Positions 1-9,187 of a stretch of DNA of 64,000 nt are shown in pieces. The DNA comes from Bacteroidales bacterium (GTDB lineage Bacteria > Bacteroidota > Bacteroidia > Bacteroidales > F082), in contig JALNZT010000006.1 in NCBI GenBank assembly GCA_023229135.1, positions 62,001-126,000 on the forward strand, read 5' to 3'. Every line of letters starts with the position of its first letter. Within the stretch, counting starts at the first letter, position 1. The translations under genes were made by a program, and so were the position numbers. The notes under the pieces were generated by a model. That model saw nothing but the letters and a program-made list of their open reading frames with translations. It did not search any database and had not been told where the DNA came from.

Positions 1-1
1 G

Positions 2-1000
2 GAACAAGTTAAGTTTCGGCATATTGATACCGACGGACTGCTGAAAAGTGCTGCCGGAAACCGATTGCCACGGATTGCGGTGCGTGGCATTTCAGAGATA
101 GATGACGATGTCGACGAAGAAACGCAAGAAGAACTGCCGTTAGACAAATCCGATGACCAAAAAGCGACTTTTCAAATTCTTCAGAAACAATTTGAAGTGC
201 CGATCAGTGCACTAAGGTTTCAGCTAGGCGCGGTGAGTTTTAACCATCAGTTTAATTTTTTTGATGAACCGGTAAGTTTTCTAATCCATAACTATGAGCT
301 GCGTGAAGAGTTTGATGCTGTAAAAAATTACTTCGCCAATGTGCTGAAAACCAATAATATTACTGTGATTGCAAAGCTTGAATTACACAACGACACACTC
401 ACGGTTTTGGAAGCCAATTCGCCTGAAATCAGTAAAATTGACAAAAAACTTATCGAGAGTTTTCGTTTTGAGTTTGTGGCCGACATGAAAAAGAAAAAGT
501 TTATGATCGACATCGACCAGTCGCTGTTTACCATGGACGAGCTTTTTGCCGCCTATGCAGATGATGGGTTCAATTCTAACACCTTTTTTCAGAACGAACA
601 GGATTTGATGGATAGCTTGCTGCAAATAACCGACACCAAACATTATCGCAACCTGCGCTATCTTTCCAGCATTCATGCGCATCATATTATGAAACTGCGC
701 TTTGTATTGCAGCCCTTTTCATTCGTGTTTTTGGTAGAAGGCGAAAAACAATATCACCTGATTTGGGAAACCCTCGACACCGAGGAAGCCACTTATGTGT
801 GGCATGCCGACAAAAACTTGCCGGCTTTGAAACAAAGTGCGCGCAAGTTGGAAGATATTCTGAGCGTGATAAAAGCGCAGGGTAAAATCGCTTATATCAA
901 CAGCAGTGAAGACCCTTTCCGACGTATTTACCACGATTATTCTGAGCTCGTTGACGGCTTCGTAAAATGGAAAGCCGAGCTGGAGCAATACCTGAGTTAA
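2..1000 (+). CDS. C-terminal part of an unrecognised protein (5' end outside the window)
   Basis: The frame is open from base 2 without a stop, so the gene begins before the window and the TTG at 65 is only an internal codon. About 332 residues are visible. They begin with a polar acidic stretch (DDDVDEET around residues 31-38 of the visible part), followed by mixed alpha/beta sequence rich in F, L and K. No signal peptide, membrane segment or familiar catalytic motif can be seen, so I assign no function. The protein is probably cytoplasmic. It ends 125-137 bases before the glycosyltransferase gene, which has its own promoter-like element. Confidence 0.75.
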   Translation, partial: EQVKFRHIDTDGLLKSAAGNRLPRIAVRGISEIDDDVDEETQEELPLDKSDDQKATFQILQKQFEVPISALRFQLGAVSFNHQFNFFDEPVSFLIHNYELREEFDAVKNYFANVLKTNNITVIAKLELHNDTLTVLEANSPEISKIDKKLIESFRFEFVADMKKKKFMIDIDQSLFTMDELFAAYADDGFNSNTFFQNEQDLMDSLLQITDTKHYRNLRYLSSIHAHHIMKLRFVLQPFSFVFLVEGEKQYHLIWETLDTEEATYVWHADKNLPALKQSARKLEDILSVIKAQGKIAYINSSEDPFRRIYHDYSELVDGFVKWKAELEQYLS

Positions 1001-1108
1001 GTTTTTATATAGATGTCGGAAAGCGAAACAGGATTTGAGTTTGTTTGCCTTCTTTTATTTCTATTTCACTTGATGTAGATGACCTCCGGCCTTTCCACAA
1101 AACTGTCT

Positions 1109-1116
1109 TATCTTTG
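1109..1116 (+). promoter_or_regulatory. -7 promoter element TATCTTTG
   Basis: Exact match to the Bacteroidota -7 consensus TAnnTTTG, 10 bases before the first ATG and 22 before the second ATG of the glycosyltransferase gene. No convincing -33 TTG is seen. Confidence 0.55.
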
Positions 1117-1125
1117 TGCCTCAAA

Positions 1126-3102
1126 ATGATTATCCGCATGAAGCTTTCGATTGTAATTGTAAACTACAATGTAGAGCATTTCCTCGAGCAATGTTTGTAC
1201 TCGGTGCGCAAGGCTGTCAAAAATTTGGAAGCTGAGGTATTTGTGGTCGATAACAATTCTGTGGATGGCTCCTTGCGTATGCTGCGCGAAAAATTCCCAG
1301 AAGTTATTCTAATTGACAACAAAGTTAATGTAGGTTTTAGCAAGGCTAATAATCAGGCTATCAGGCAATCGAAAGGTGAATATGTGTTGTTGCTCAATCC
1401 TGATACCGTGGTGGAGGATGATACTTTTACCAAAGTGCTTGACTTTATGGATGCACATCCCGACGCGGGCGGCCTGGGTGTGAAAATGGTTGATGGCAAA
1501 GGAAATTTCTTGCCCGAGAGCAAGCGCGGACTGCCAACACCTATCACTGCTTTTTACAAGATTTTTGGTTTTGCGAGCCTTTTTCCGCGCTCAAAACGTT
1601 TTTCGAAATACCATTTAGGTTATCTAGATAAAAACCAAACCCACGAAGTTGATGTGCTTGCCGGTGCTTTTATGCTTATGCGCATGTCAGTACTCGACGA
1701 GGTTGGCCTGCTCGACGAGGCTTTCTTTATGTACGGCGAAGATATTGACCTGTCCTACCGTATCACGCTGGGCGGATATAAAAATTATTATTTCCCCGAG
1801 ACGCGCATCATTCATTATAAAGGTGAAAGCACCAAGAAAAGTAGCGTAAATTATGTGTTTGTTTTTTACAATGCGATGATCATTTTTGCTCGGAAGCATT
1901 TTAGCCAGAAACGGGCCTCTACCTTTACTTTTTTAATCAATATCGCTATTTATTTCAGGGCTGCAATGGCTATTGGAGCGCGTTTTATCAAGCGTGCCAG
2001 GCTGCCTTTTGCCGATGCGCTTTTCGGCTTTGCCGGATTGCTGGCTATCAAAAATTATTGGGGAGAGTTTACCATTTATCGCGAAGGCGGCGACTATCCG
2101 CTGGTGCTGGTGACAGTTGTGCTGCCCGCTTATTTGCTAATCTGGTTGCTGTCGGTGTTTTTCAGCGGAGGCTACGACAAGCCATTTCAGATTCCCAAAG
2201 CATTGCGCGGACTTGGCATCGGCAGTTTACTGATTTTGGTGCTTTATGCGCTGCTGCCCGAAAACTTACGTTTCTCGCGTGCTCTGATTTTGCTCGGAAT
2301 GCTTTGGCTGGGTGCTGTTGTTAGTATCAATCGTTTTGTGGGCTACATGCTCAAGGCAGAAGGTTTTACTTTTGGTGGCGATCTGAAGAAACGTTTTTTA
2401 GTGATTGGCCATGCCGATGAGGCAATGCGCGTTGATAGCCTGCTGAAAAGTACTGCCATTAAACCTGATTTTATTGGCCTCGTGGAAACGGATTCGAAGA
2501 CTACGCTACCCGATGAATTTATAGGACACATTTATCAGGTGCCTGAAATGATTCAGATTTATGGCATCAATGAAGTGATTTTTTGCTCCAAAGATATTCC
2601 ACACCAGCTTATTATCGATAAAATGGTTGACTGGCACGCTGCCGGTGTTGACTACAAAATTGCACCCGAAGACAGTCTTTCTATCATCGGAAGTAATTCG
2701 ATAAATACACGTGGTGACCTTTATACAATAGGAATTGACGCTATTGATTCGCGTAGTAACAGGCGCAGCAAACGGCTGTTTGACGTGGTTTCAGCAACTT
2801 TGAGTATAGCTTCCTGGCCGCTTACTTTATGGTTTGTAAACAAACCTTTTGGATTTCTTGCCAATGCGCTTTTGGTACTTTGGGGCCGTAAAACCTGGGT
2901 AGGTTATTGTGGCAGCAATAGCGAAGCTGGGAAGCGGCTTCCTGTCATTCGCAAAGGCGTGATTTGTCCGGGATCAGTGTTCAAAAACTTCCGTGAAACC
3001 GAAGAAATGAACCAACGCATCAACCTTTTCTATGCCCGAGATTATAACGTTTGGAAAGATTTTGGGTTGTTTTTCAGAGCTTTCCGGAAACTGGGCAGCT
3101 AA
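1126..3102 (+). CDS. GT2 glycosyltransferase fused to a degenerate sugar-phosphate transferase-like region
   Basis: The N-terminal ~260 residues are a family 2 (GT-A) glycosyltransferase of the rhamnosyltransferase/WbbL kind: KLSIVIVNYN at the start, a VVDNNS loop, LLNPDTV as the DxD-type motif, and GEDIDLSYR. Hydrophobic segments follow (VLVTVVLPAYLLIWLLSVFF and others), then a Rossmann-like stretch (FLVIGHADEAMRV). The last ~110 residues start with KRLFDVVSA and end with a YARDYNVWKDFGLFFRAF pattern, like the tail of polyprenyl-phosphate sugar-1-phosphate transferases, but their usual lysine and DxxPG catalytic signatures are missing. It probably acts on a lipid-linked glycan at the inner membrane. 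Starts at 1126 or 1138 both fit; the GT fold begins right after 1138. The TTG at 1045 lies upstream of the promoter element and is unlikely. Confidence 0.85.
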   Translation: MIIRMKLSIVIVNYNVEHFLEQCLYSVRKAVKNLEAEVFVVDNNSVDGSLRMLREKFPEVILIDNKVNVGFSKANNQAIRQSKGEYVLLLNPDTVVEDDTFTKVLDFMDAHPDAGGLGVKMVDGKGNFLPESKRGLPTPITAFYKIFGFASLFPRSKRFSKYHLGYLDKNQTHEVDVLAGAFMLMRMSVLDEVGLLDEAFFMYGEDIDLSYRITLGGYKNYYFPETRIIHYKGESTKKSSVNYVFVFYNAMIIFARKHFSQKRASTFTFLINIAIYFRAAMAIGARFIKRARLPFADALFGFAGLLAIKNYWGEFTIYREGGDYPLVLVTVVLPAYLLIWLLSVFFSGGYDKPFQIPKALRGLGIGSLLILVLYALLPENLRFSRALILLGMLWLGAVVSINRFVGYMLKAEGFTFGGDLKKRFLVIGHADEAMRVDSLLKSTAIKPDFIGLVETDSKTTLPDEFIGHIYQVPEMIQIYGINEVIFCSKDIPHQLIIDKMVDWHAAGVDYKIAPEDSLSIIGSNSINTRGDLYTIGIDAIDSRSNRRSKRLFDVVSATLSIASWPLTLWFVNKPFGFLANALLVLWGRKTWVGYCGSNSEAGKRLPVIRKGVICPGSVFKNFRETEEMNQRINLFYARDYNVWKDFGLFFRAFRKLGS

Positions 3103-3146
3103 ATTTGATCGAAAAATATTAATGCTTCAGCTCACGTGTTTTTTTA

Positions 3147-3154
3147 TACCTTTG
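3147..3154 (+). promoter_or_regulatory. -7 promoter element TACCTTTG
   Basis: Exact TAnnTTTG match 39 bases before the nusB ATG, preceded by a T-run. Confidence 0.55.
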
Positions 3155-3192
3155 CGCCCTCTTAAACAGTACAAATAATTCTCTTTTCCATT

Positions 3193-4155
3193 ATGCTCAG
3201 CAGAAGGCATCTCAGAGTCAAAGTTCTCCAGGCAGTTTACGCTTATTTTCAGTCCGGCAATCAGGATTTATACAAGGGCGAAAAGCAATTGATACTCAGT
3301 ATCAATAAATTATATGAGTTATTTATCTGGCAGCTGTCCTTTTTAATTGAGCTGAGTCGCTTTGCCGAAAACAGGATGGAAGAGAACAAGAAAAAGCATT
3401 TCCCAACAGCAGAGGATCTCGAACCTAACCTTAGGTTTATTAATAATAGAGCACTTAAAAGTCTGAATGATAACAAAGATTTTAAGCGCTACGAAAATCT
3501 TTACAAAATCAATTGGAGCGAAGGTCAGGAGGTGGTCAGGAAGTTTTATAACCAGCTGCGCGAAACACCGGAATATCAAAAATATATGCATTCAGAGGTC
3601 AATGATTTTGAGGAAGATAAGAAATTCCTCATCCTGTTGGCCGAACGCTATTTTGCTGACCAGGAATTGCTGGAATCTTTTTATGAAGAAAAATCCATCT
3701 ATTTTGTGGATGATTATCACTTGATTTCTTATCTGATTATCAAGTTTTTTAAAGGTATGAACGAAGATTTCAATGAGTGGACGGCCATGCCGGATATCTT
3801 AAAAACGGCCAAAGAGGAAGATAATGAAGACCTCGACTTTGTGAAAAAACTTTTCAGAAATACCCTTATCAAAGGCGAAGAATATGCAACGATGATTTCG
3901 GCTACCACGGCCAATTGGGAACAAGATCGTATCGCCGTGATGGATATGCTGATCTTGAAAATGGCACTGGCCGAGATTTTCACATTTCGATCTATTCCAA
4001 TCAAAGTGAGCATGAACGAATATATCGACATCTCGAAATTTTACAGCACACCACGTAGTAAAATCTTCGTGAATGGTGTGCTTGATCGCCTGATTCAAAC
4101 CCTCAAAGCAGAGGGGAAAATCGTTAAAACCGGTCGTGGTTTGCTCGAAAATTAA
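3193..4155 (+). CDS. nusB: Transcription antitermination factor NusB (long Bacteroidota form)
   Basis: NusB is an all-helical RNA-binding protein that joins NusE (S10) at boxA RNA during rRNA transcription. The protein begins RRHLRVKVLQAVYAY, the usual NusB opening, and ends with a conserved module that includes VSMNEYIDISKFYSTPRSKIF..NGVLDRL. At 320 residues it is about twice the length of E. coli NusB. The middle (roughly residues 45-190) is a charged helical insertion, as is common in this phylum. The ATG at 3193 is clear. The protein is cytoplasmic and the gene is transcribed from its own -7 element. Confidence 0.9.
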   Translation: MLSRRHLRVKVLQAVYAYFQSGNQDLYKGEKQLILSINKLYELFIWQLSFLIELSRFAENRMEENKKKHFPTAEDLEPNLRFINNRALKSLNDNKDFKRYENLYKINWSEGQEVVRKFYNQLRETPEYQKYMHSEVNDFEEDKKFLILLAERYFADQELLESFYEEKSIYFVDDYHLISYLIIKFFKGMNEDFNEWTAMPDILKTAKEEDNEDLDFVKKLFRNTLIKGEEYATMISATTANWEQDRIAVMDMLILKMALAEIFTFRSIPIKVSMNEYIDISKFYSTPRSKIFVNGVLDRLIQTLKAEGKIVKTGRGLLEN

Positions 4156-4223
4156 CCCTTTTTGAAACCCTGATTTGAACGCTTTTGCGCTTTTTGTGTT
4201 ACTTTTACACAAAGATCATCCAG

Positions 4224-6680
4224 ATGCCGGCATTTTTCTCTACATTTTCACGTACTATAGTTTTGGTGTTGCTGCTGTGTTTTGTATCCAGACTTTTTGC
4301 ACAAACCGAAATAATTGATATTGAATTGCTTACTGAAAGTCCCAAACAGTATGACAAGTTTGAATTGTCCGTTACTGTTGAAAGTACTGCCGATAATTTT
4401 TATGATTACGACAAAGCACTTTTAGAAGCTTTTTTCACCTCGCCTGATGGGCAAACGGAAATTATTGAAGGATTTTATTATCAAGATTTCCAAAAAGTCA
4501 ATCCCGATGCACTTGAAGCAATGGGCGATCCGCATTTTCGCTTGCGGTTTAGTCCGCGAAAAGCTGGCAACTGGCAGTTTAGGCTCAAATATTCTGATGA
4601 GAGAGGCTCTGTTAATTCTGCTATTTCCAACTTTTTTGTTACTGCCACCGATCCGAAAGGTTTTTTAAAAGTTGCTGAAGATAAGCGGAGCCTGCGCGAT
4701 GCTAATGGAAGTAAAGTATCGCTGATAGGTGAAAATATTGCCTGGACGAGTGATTTTCCGGACTACGATCCGATGGCGCATTACTTCACGAAACTGTCAG
4801 AAAATGGCGCCAACTTTGCTAAGCTAATGCTCACGCCTTGGGGCTATCACCTGGAATGGGGCAGAGGCGGATTGCGTAATTATGGGCCACGACAGCAGGA
4901 TGCCTTTATGATCGACAGCCTTTTTAGGATGGCCCATACACAGGATTTATTTCTTCAACTGGCGTTTTCAATTCACAATGAACTGAATTTTGGCTTCGCA
5001 CAAGAGGACTGGACATCAAATCCTTACAATATTAAAAATGGCGGATTTTGCACTTCGCCGCAAGATTTTTTCTCCAATGTTGATGCCAAGGCGGCCTACA
5101 AAAATCGGATGCGGTATATTTTAGCCCGCTGGGGATACGCTAAAAATTTGGCAGCTTGGGAGATTTTTTCTGAAACCGATAACTTCCCATTTTACATTGA
5201 AAAGCGGCAGTTAATCAGCCAATGGGTTATTGAAATGGCTGAATGGTTGCAGCAACACGATCCATACAACCACCTTGTTTCGGCGGGTTTCGCCCTTCCG
5301 GAAAGCGAGCCACTGGTTTGGAAGCATCCCGCCATAGATTTTACACAGCTTCATTTATACAATAAATCCGCCGATATTTCCGGCGAAGTTTTTCGGCAGA
5401 TTAATATGTACACCAAAAATTACGACAAGCCGGTTTTGGTCGGCGAATTTGGGCTTGGACATATCAGCGATTCCATGGCAATACTTGATTCAGGTGGTAT
5501 CGCGTTGCACAATGCTTTGTGGACTTCAGCGCTCACAGGTACTATGGGGACAGTGGTTCCCTGGTATTGGGAAGAATATATTGACCGGCTTGATTTATAT
5601 ACCCATTTTGGGGCAGTTGCCCGTGTTTTGAGCGAAATGCCAGAAGACAATGCAAATCCTGTTCACCTGCAAACCCGACATGAAACAAAGGATGATTGGA
5701 CAATAAAACCCAATTTCTTTAGCCTCACAGTAGCTTCACCTTCCCGCATTTTCGAGTGGCACAGCACAGGCCAAATGGTTCCTTCTGGTGATAGTTTAAA
5801 TAGTTTTCTTTACGGACCTCTATCCATTTTTGCCGGCTTGCGCAATCCGCCAAGCTTCAAAGGAAACTTCACCGAAAAAACGGTTTTGGTTATAGAAACA
5901 GGAAGTCAGGTTAATCATGCATTACTGCAAGTAACTTTAGATCAGGCTGTTGTGTTTGAAAAGCTCGTTGAGGCTTCCAAAAGTTATTTTATTGAGATTC
6001 CTGCCGGATTTCATCAGCTTAGGCTGGATAATATGGGAGCAGGCTTTGCCAGTGTACTGGAAATTGAGCAGCTTACCTTGGGAAATTATTTACCAAAAGT
6101 CAGGGCTTTTGGATTACTGCAGGATGACGGTATTTTGGTTTGGATTCATCACCGCGACCACAACTGGAAGTATTTGTACGACAATAATCAACTTCCCGAA
6201 CCTGCCTCCACTGAAGTTATTTTACCACTCAAAACCGGTGCTTATCGGTTGGATTGGTATAATACCGACAGCGGAACTATCGACTCCGTAAGTATGGCCG
6301 AGGCTGTAAACGGAAGTTTAAACCTTTATTTACCACCCATGCAAGGCGATCTGGCGCTTAGTGCCAACTTCATCAATGATGTACGTGATTTCACACAATA
6401 TCAAGGAGTTGTGGTGTATCCCAATCCTTCAAAAAGAAAATTCACTTTTGCTTTTGAACTGGAAAAACCTGTGCCAGTGAGTCTTGAAATTGTTGACTTA
6501 CATGGGCGAATTGTTTTTCGCACGCACAAGGCCAACACCAAAAAAGGAGTGAATCAGATCACCTGGAAAATAGATCAGCCCGGTTTTGGTGTGCTGGAAA
6601 AAGCCAAAACAGGACTTTATATTTACCGACTCGTTATGCCAAAGCGAACAATTACAGGCAAATTGATGGTCACGGAATGA
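4224..6680 (+). CDS. Secreted glycoside hydrolase-like protein with DUF5060 domain and T9SS sorting domain
   Basis: An N-terminal signal peptide ends near FVSRLFAQ. Residues ~20-120 match the DUF5060 beta-sandwich that precedes catalytic barrels in polysaccharide-degrading enzymes. Residues ~150-480 resemble a TIM-barrel hydrolase: ENGANFAKLML, WGRGGLRNYG, WEIFSETDNF with a plausible acid/base glutamate, and VLVGEFGLG with a plausible nucleophile glutamate. A beta-rich region follows. The last ~85 residues (VVYPNPSKRKF, then TGLYIYRL and GKLMVTE) form a type A T9SS C-terminal signal, so the product is expected outside the cell or on its surface. The substrate cannot be read from the sequence. 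The ATG at 4224 directly precedes the signal peptide; the in-frame TTG at 4185 would add an atypical leader. A near-match -7 element (TACTTTTA) lies at 4200. Confidence 0.85.
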   Translation: MPAFFSTFSRTIVLVLLLCFVSRLFAQTEIIDIELLTESPKQYDKFELSVTVESTADNFYDYDKALLEAFFTSPDGQTEIIEGFYYQDFQKVNPDALEAMGDPHFRLRFSPRKAGNWQFRLKYSDERGSVNSAISNFFVTATDPKGFLKVAEDKRSLRDANGSKVSLIGENIAWTSDFPDYDPMAHYFTKLSENGANFAKLMLTPWGYHLEWGRGGLRNYGPRQQDAFMIDSLFRMAHTQDLFLQLAFSIHNELNFGFAQEDWTSNPYNIKNGGFCTSPQDFFSNVDAKAAYKNRMRYILARWGYAKNLAAWEIFSETDNFPFYIEKRQLISQWVIEMAEWLQQHDPYNHLVSAGFALPESEPLVWKHPAIDFTQLHLYNKSADISGEVFRQINMYTKNYDKPVLVGEFGLGHISDSMAILDSGGIALHNALWTSALTGTMGTVVPWYWEEYIDRLDLYTHFGAVARVLSEMPEDNANPVHLQTRHETKDDWTIKPNFFSLTVASPSRIFEWHSTGQMVPSGDSLNSFLYGPLSIFAGLRNPPSFKGNFTEKTVLVIETGSQVNHALLQVTLDQAVVFEKLVEASKSYFIEIPAGFHQLRLDNMGAGFASVLEIEQLTLGNYLPKVRAFGLLQDDGILVWIHHRDHNWKYLYDNNQLPEPASTEVILPLKTGAYRLDWYNTDSGTIDSVSMAEAVNGSLNLYLPPMQGDLALSANFINDVRDFTQYQGVVVYPNPSKRKFTFAFELEKPVPVSLEIVDLHGRIVFRTHKANTKKGVNQITWKIDQPGFGVLEKAKTGLYIYRLVMPKRTITGKLMVTE

Positions 6681-6753
6681 TTCAGAAAAGTTATTTTTTG
6701 ATTTCTTTTTAAATTTATTTTGTAAGGCAACGGGCTGTTAACCTTGAATTCAT

Positions 6754-6761
6754 TAAATTTG
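6754..6761 (+). promoter_or_regulatory. -7 promoter element TAAATTTG
   Basis: Exact TAnnTTTG match 66 bases before the aconitase ATG. Confidence 0.5.
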
Positions 6762-6826
6762 CAGTAAAAGCTTGATTTAATTGTTATTACATTAACAGCA
6801 CAAAATAATTTCAAAAACAAGACAGT

Positions 6827-9094
6827 ATGAAGGTATTTGATTTAGACATGATTAAAGGTGTTTACAGCCGTATGCCCGAGCATATCGACAACGCTCGAAA
6901 ACTTTTAGACCGCCCGTTAACGCTCACCGAAAAAATTCTTTACAGCCATCTTTCGGAAGCTTTGCCTGCCACAGCTTATGAGCGCGGAAAATCTTACGTT
7001 GATTTTAATCCCGACCGGGTAGCCATGCAGGATGCTACGGCTCAAATGGCACTGCTGCAATTTATGCAGGCCGGAAAAGCTAAGGCTGCCGTGCCTTCTA
7101 CCGTGCATTGCGACCATTTGATTCAGGCAAAAGTAGGTGCCGAAGCCGACCTCAAAAATGCCAAAGACACCAATAAAGAGGTTTTTGACTTTCTGGCTAA
7201 GGTCTCCAATAAATATGGGATTGGTTTTTGGAAACCCGGCGCGGGTATTATTCACCAGGTGGTGATAGAAAACTATGCTTTCCCCGGCGGGATGATGATT
7301 GGAACCGACTCGCATACCGTAAACGCTGGTGGTCTGGGCATGATAGCCATTGGTGTGGGCGGTGCCGATGCCGTTGACGTGATGGCCGGAATGCCTTGGG
7401 AACTCAAGTTTCCGAAACTAATTGGTGTAAAACTCACTGGAAAATTAAGCGGCTGGACTTCCTCCAAAGACGTGATTTTGAAAGTTGCCGGCATACTCAC
7501 CGTAAAAGGCGGCACCGGTGCTATCGTTGAATATTTTGGCGAAGGCGCCCAGTCACTTTCCTGCACCGGGAAAGGCACGATTTGTAATATGGGTGCCGAA
7601 ATTGGTGCTACAACTTCTCTGTTTGGCTACGACACCAAAATGGCTGAATACCTGCGCGGAACAAACCGCATGGAGGTGGCTAACGAAGCTGACCGCGTTG
7701 CCGAACACCTCACTGCCGACCCGGAAGTTTATGACAATCCACATAAGTATTTTGATCAGGTTATCGAAATCAACCTCAGTGAGTTAGAGCCTCATATTAA
7801 TGGTCCTTTTACTCCTGATTTAGCCACTCCCGTTTCAAAATTTGCCGAGGCAGTAAAAGCTAATGGTTGGCCCGAAACATTGGAGGTTGGTCTTATCGGT
7901 TCCTGCACAAACTCCTCTTACGAAGATATTTCAAGGGCGGCTTCCATCGCCAAACAAGCTACTGACAAAAGGCTCAAGGTGAAGGCGGAATACACCGTGA
8001 CGCCTGGTTCTGAAATGGTGCGATATACCGTTGCCCGCGACGGCTACCTGAAAACGTTTGAAGAAATCGGTGGAGTCGTGCTGGCCAATGCCTGTGGACC
8101 GTGTATCGGTCAGTGGGCGCGTCACAATGCCGATAAAGGAGAGAAAAACTCTATTATGACCTCTTTCAACCGCAACTTTGCCAAGCGCAACGACGGAAAT
8201 CCCAATACCCACGGCTTTGTGGCTTCTCCGGAAATTACTACCGCCTTTGCAATTGCTGGTACTTTGCTGTTTAATCCAATGACAGACTATCTCGAAAATG
8301 AAGCCGGCGAAAAAGTGAAACTTGATGAGCCTAAAGGAATTGAGTTTCCTCCAAGGGGTTTTGCTGTTGAAGATAATGGCTATCAGGAACCTGCCAAAGA
8401 CGGTTCAGAAATTGAAATTAATGTAGCTTCGGATTCAAACCGCTTGCAGCTTTTGGATCCTTTCAAAGCCTGGGATGGCAAAGATATCACAGGAATGTAT
8501 CTGCTAATCAAGGCCAAAGGAAAATGTACAACTGACCACATTTCCATGGCTGGCCCCTGGTTGCGCTACCGTGGCCATCTCGAAAATATCTCACAGAACC
8601 TGTTGATTGGCGCTGTTAATTATTTTGGCGAAGCAACAAATGCAGTGAAAAATCAAATCACCGGCGCTATTGATACCGTACCGGATGCTGCTAAAAGCTA
8701 CAGAGAAAGTGGCTTTGGATCGATAATCGTTGGCGATGAAAACTATGGCGAAGGCTCCTCACGCGAACATGCTGCTATGGAACCACGTTTTATGGGTGCA
8801 AAAGTAGTGCTGGTAAAATCTTTTGCCCGTATACACGAAACAAACCTTAAAAAGCAGGGAATGTTGGGCATAACCTTTGCAGATAAAGACGATTACAACA
8901 AAATTCTGGAAGATGACCGCATTGATATTCTCGGTTTGGAAAACTTTGCCCCTGGCAAACCTCTCATCGTGAAACTCAATCATGCCGATGGCTCCACCGA
9001 CAGTTTTGAAGTTAACCACACCTATAATGTAAACCAGATAGAATGGTTCAAAGCCGGAAGTGCCCTGAATTTGATTAAAAAGTTACAGCAGTAG
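6827..9094 (+). CDS. acn: Aconitate hydratase (mitochondrial-type)
   Basis: Interconverts citrate and isocitrate in the TCA cycle, using a [4Fe-4S] cluster. The 755-residue length and the N-terminus (DLDMIKGVYSRMPEHI) fit the mitochondrial-type aconitase common in Bacteroidota. The cluster ligands are visible as Cys360 (GSCTNSS) and Cys423/Cys426 (ACGPCIGQW). The swivel domain is present (SREHAAMEPRFMGAKVV). It is a cytoplasmic enzyme, probably transcribed alone: it has its own -7 element and is followed by a clear hairpin terminator. No truncation or frameshift is seen. Confidence 0.96.
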   Translation: MKVFDLDMIKGVYSRMPEHIDNARKLLDRPLTLTEKILYSHLSEALPATAYERGKSYVDFNPDRVAMQDATAQMALLQFMQAGKAKAAVPSTVHCDHLIQAKVGAEADLKNAKDTNKEVFDFLAKVSNKYGIGFWKPGAGIIHQVVIENYAFPGGMMIGTDSHTVNAGGLGMIAIGVGGADAVDVMAGMPWELKFPKLIGVKLTGKLSGWTSSKDVILKVAGILTVKGGTGAIVEYFGEGAQSLSCTGKGTICNMGAEIGATTSLFGYDTKMAEYLRGTNRMEVANEADRVAEHLTADPEVYDNPHKYFDQVIEINLSELEPHINGPFTPDLATPVSKFAEAVKANGWPETLEVGLIGSCTNSSYEDISRAASIAKQATDKRLKVKAEYTVTPGSEMVRYTVARDGYLKTFEEIGGVVLANACGPCIGQWARHNADKGEKNSIMTSFNRNFAKRNDGNPNTHGFVASPEITTAFAIAGTLLFNPMTDYLENEAGEKVKLDEPKGIEFPPRGFAVEDNGYQEPAKDGSEIEINVASDSNRLQLLDPFKAWDGKDITGMYLLIKAKGKCTTDHISMAGPWLRYRGHLENISQNLLIGAVNYFGEATNAVKNQITGAIDTVPDAAKSYRESGFGSIIVGDENYGEGSSREHAAMEPRFMGAKVVLVKSFARIHETNLKKQGMLGITFADKDDYNKILEDDRIDILGLENFAPGKPLIVKLNHADGSTDSFEVNHTYNVNQIEWFKAGSALNLIKKLQQ

Positions 9095-9109
9095 GCTAAT
9101 AACCTATTC

Positions 9110-9145
9110 AAGCCCGAATAATTTTCTATTTTTCGGGCTTGTTTT
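9110..9145 (+). terminator. Rho-independent terminator after aconitase
   Basis: Perfect 9-base inverted repeat (AAGCCCGAA at 9110-9118 and TTCGGGCTT at 9132-9140) with a 13-base loop, followed by G and four T. It begins 16 bases after the aconitase stop. Confidence 0.85.
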
Positions 9146-9187
9146 ATAAACATGTCAAGGCCTTTCAATCAATTTAAGACCAATTTT

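Noticed and set aside
1045..1125. Upstream TTG start for the GT2 fusion protein
   Set aside because: The added sequence has no GT2 features and lies upstream of, or across, the -7 promoter element.
3799..4212. 137-residue minus-strand reading frame opposite nusB
   Set aside because: Shadow of nusB; no start context or family resemblance.
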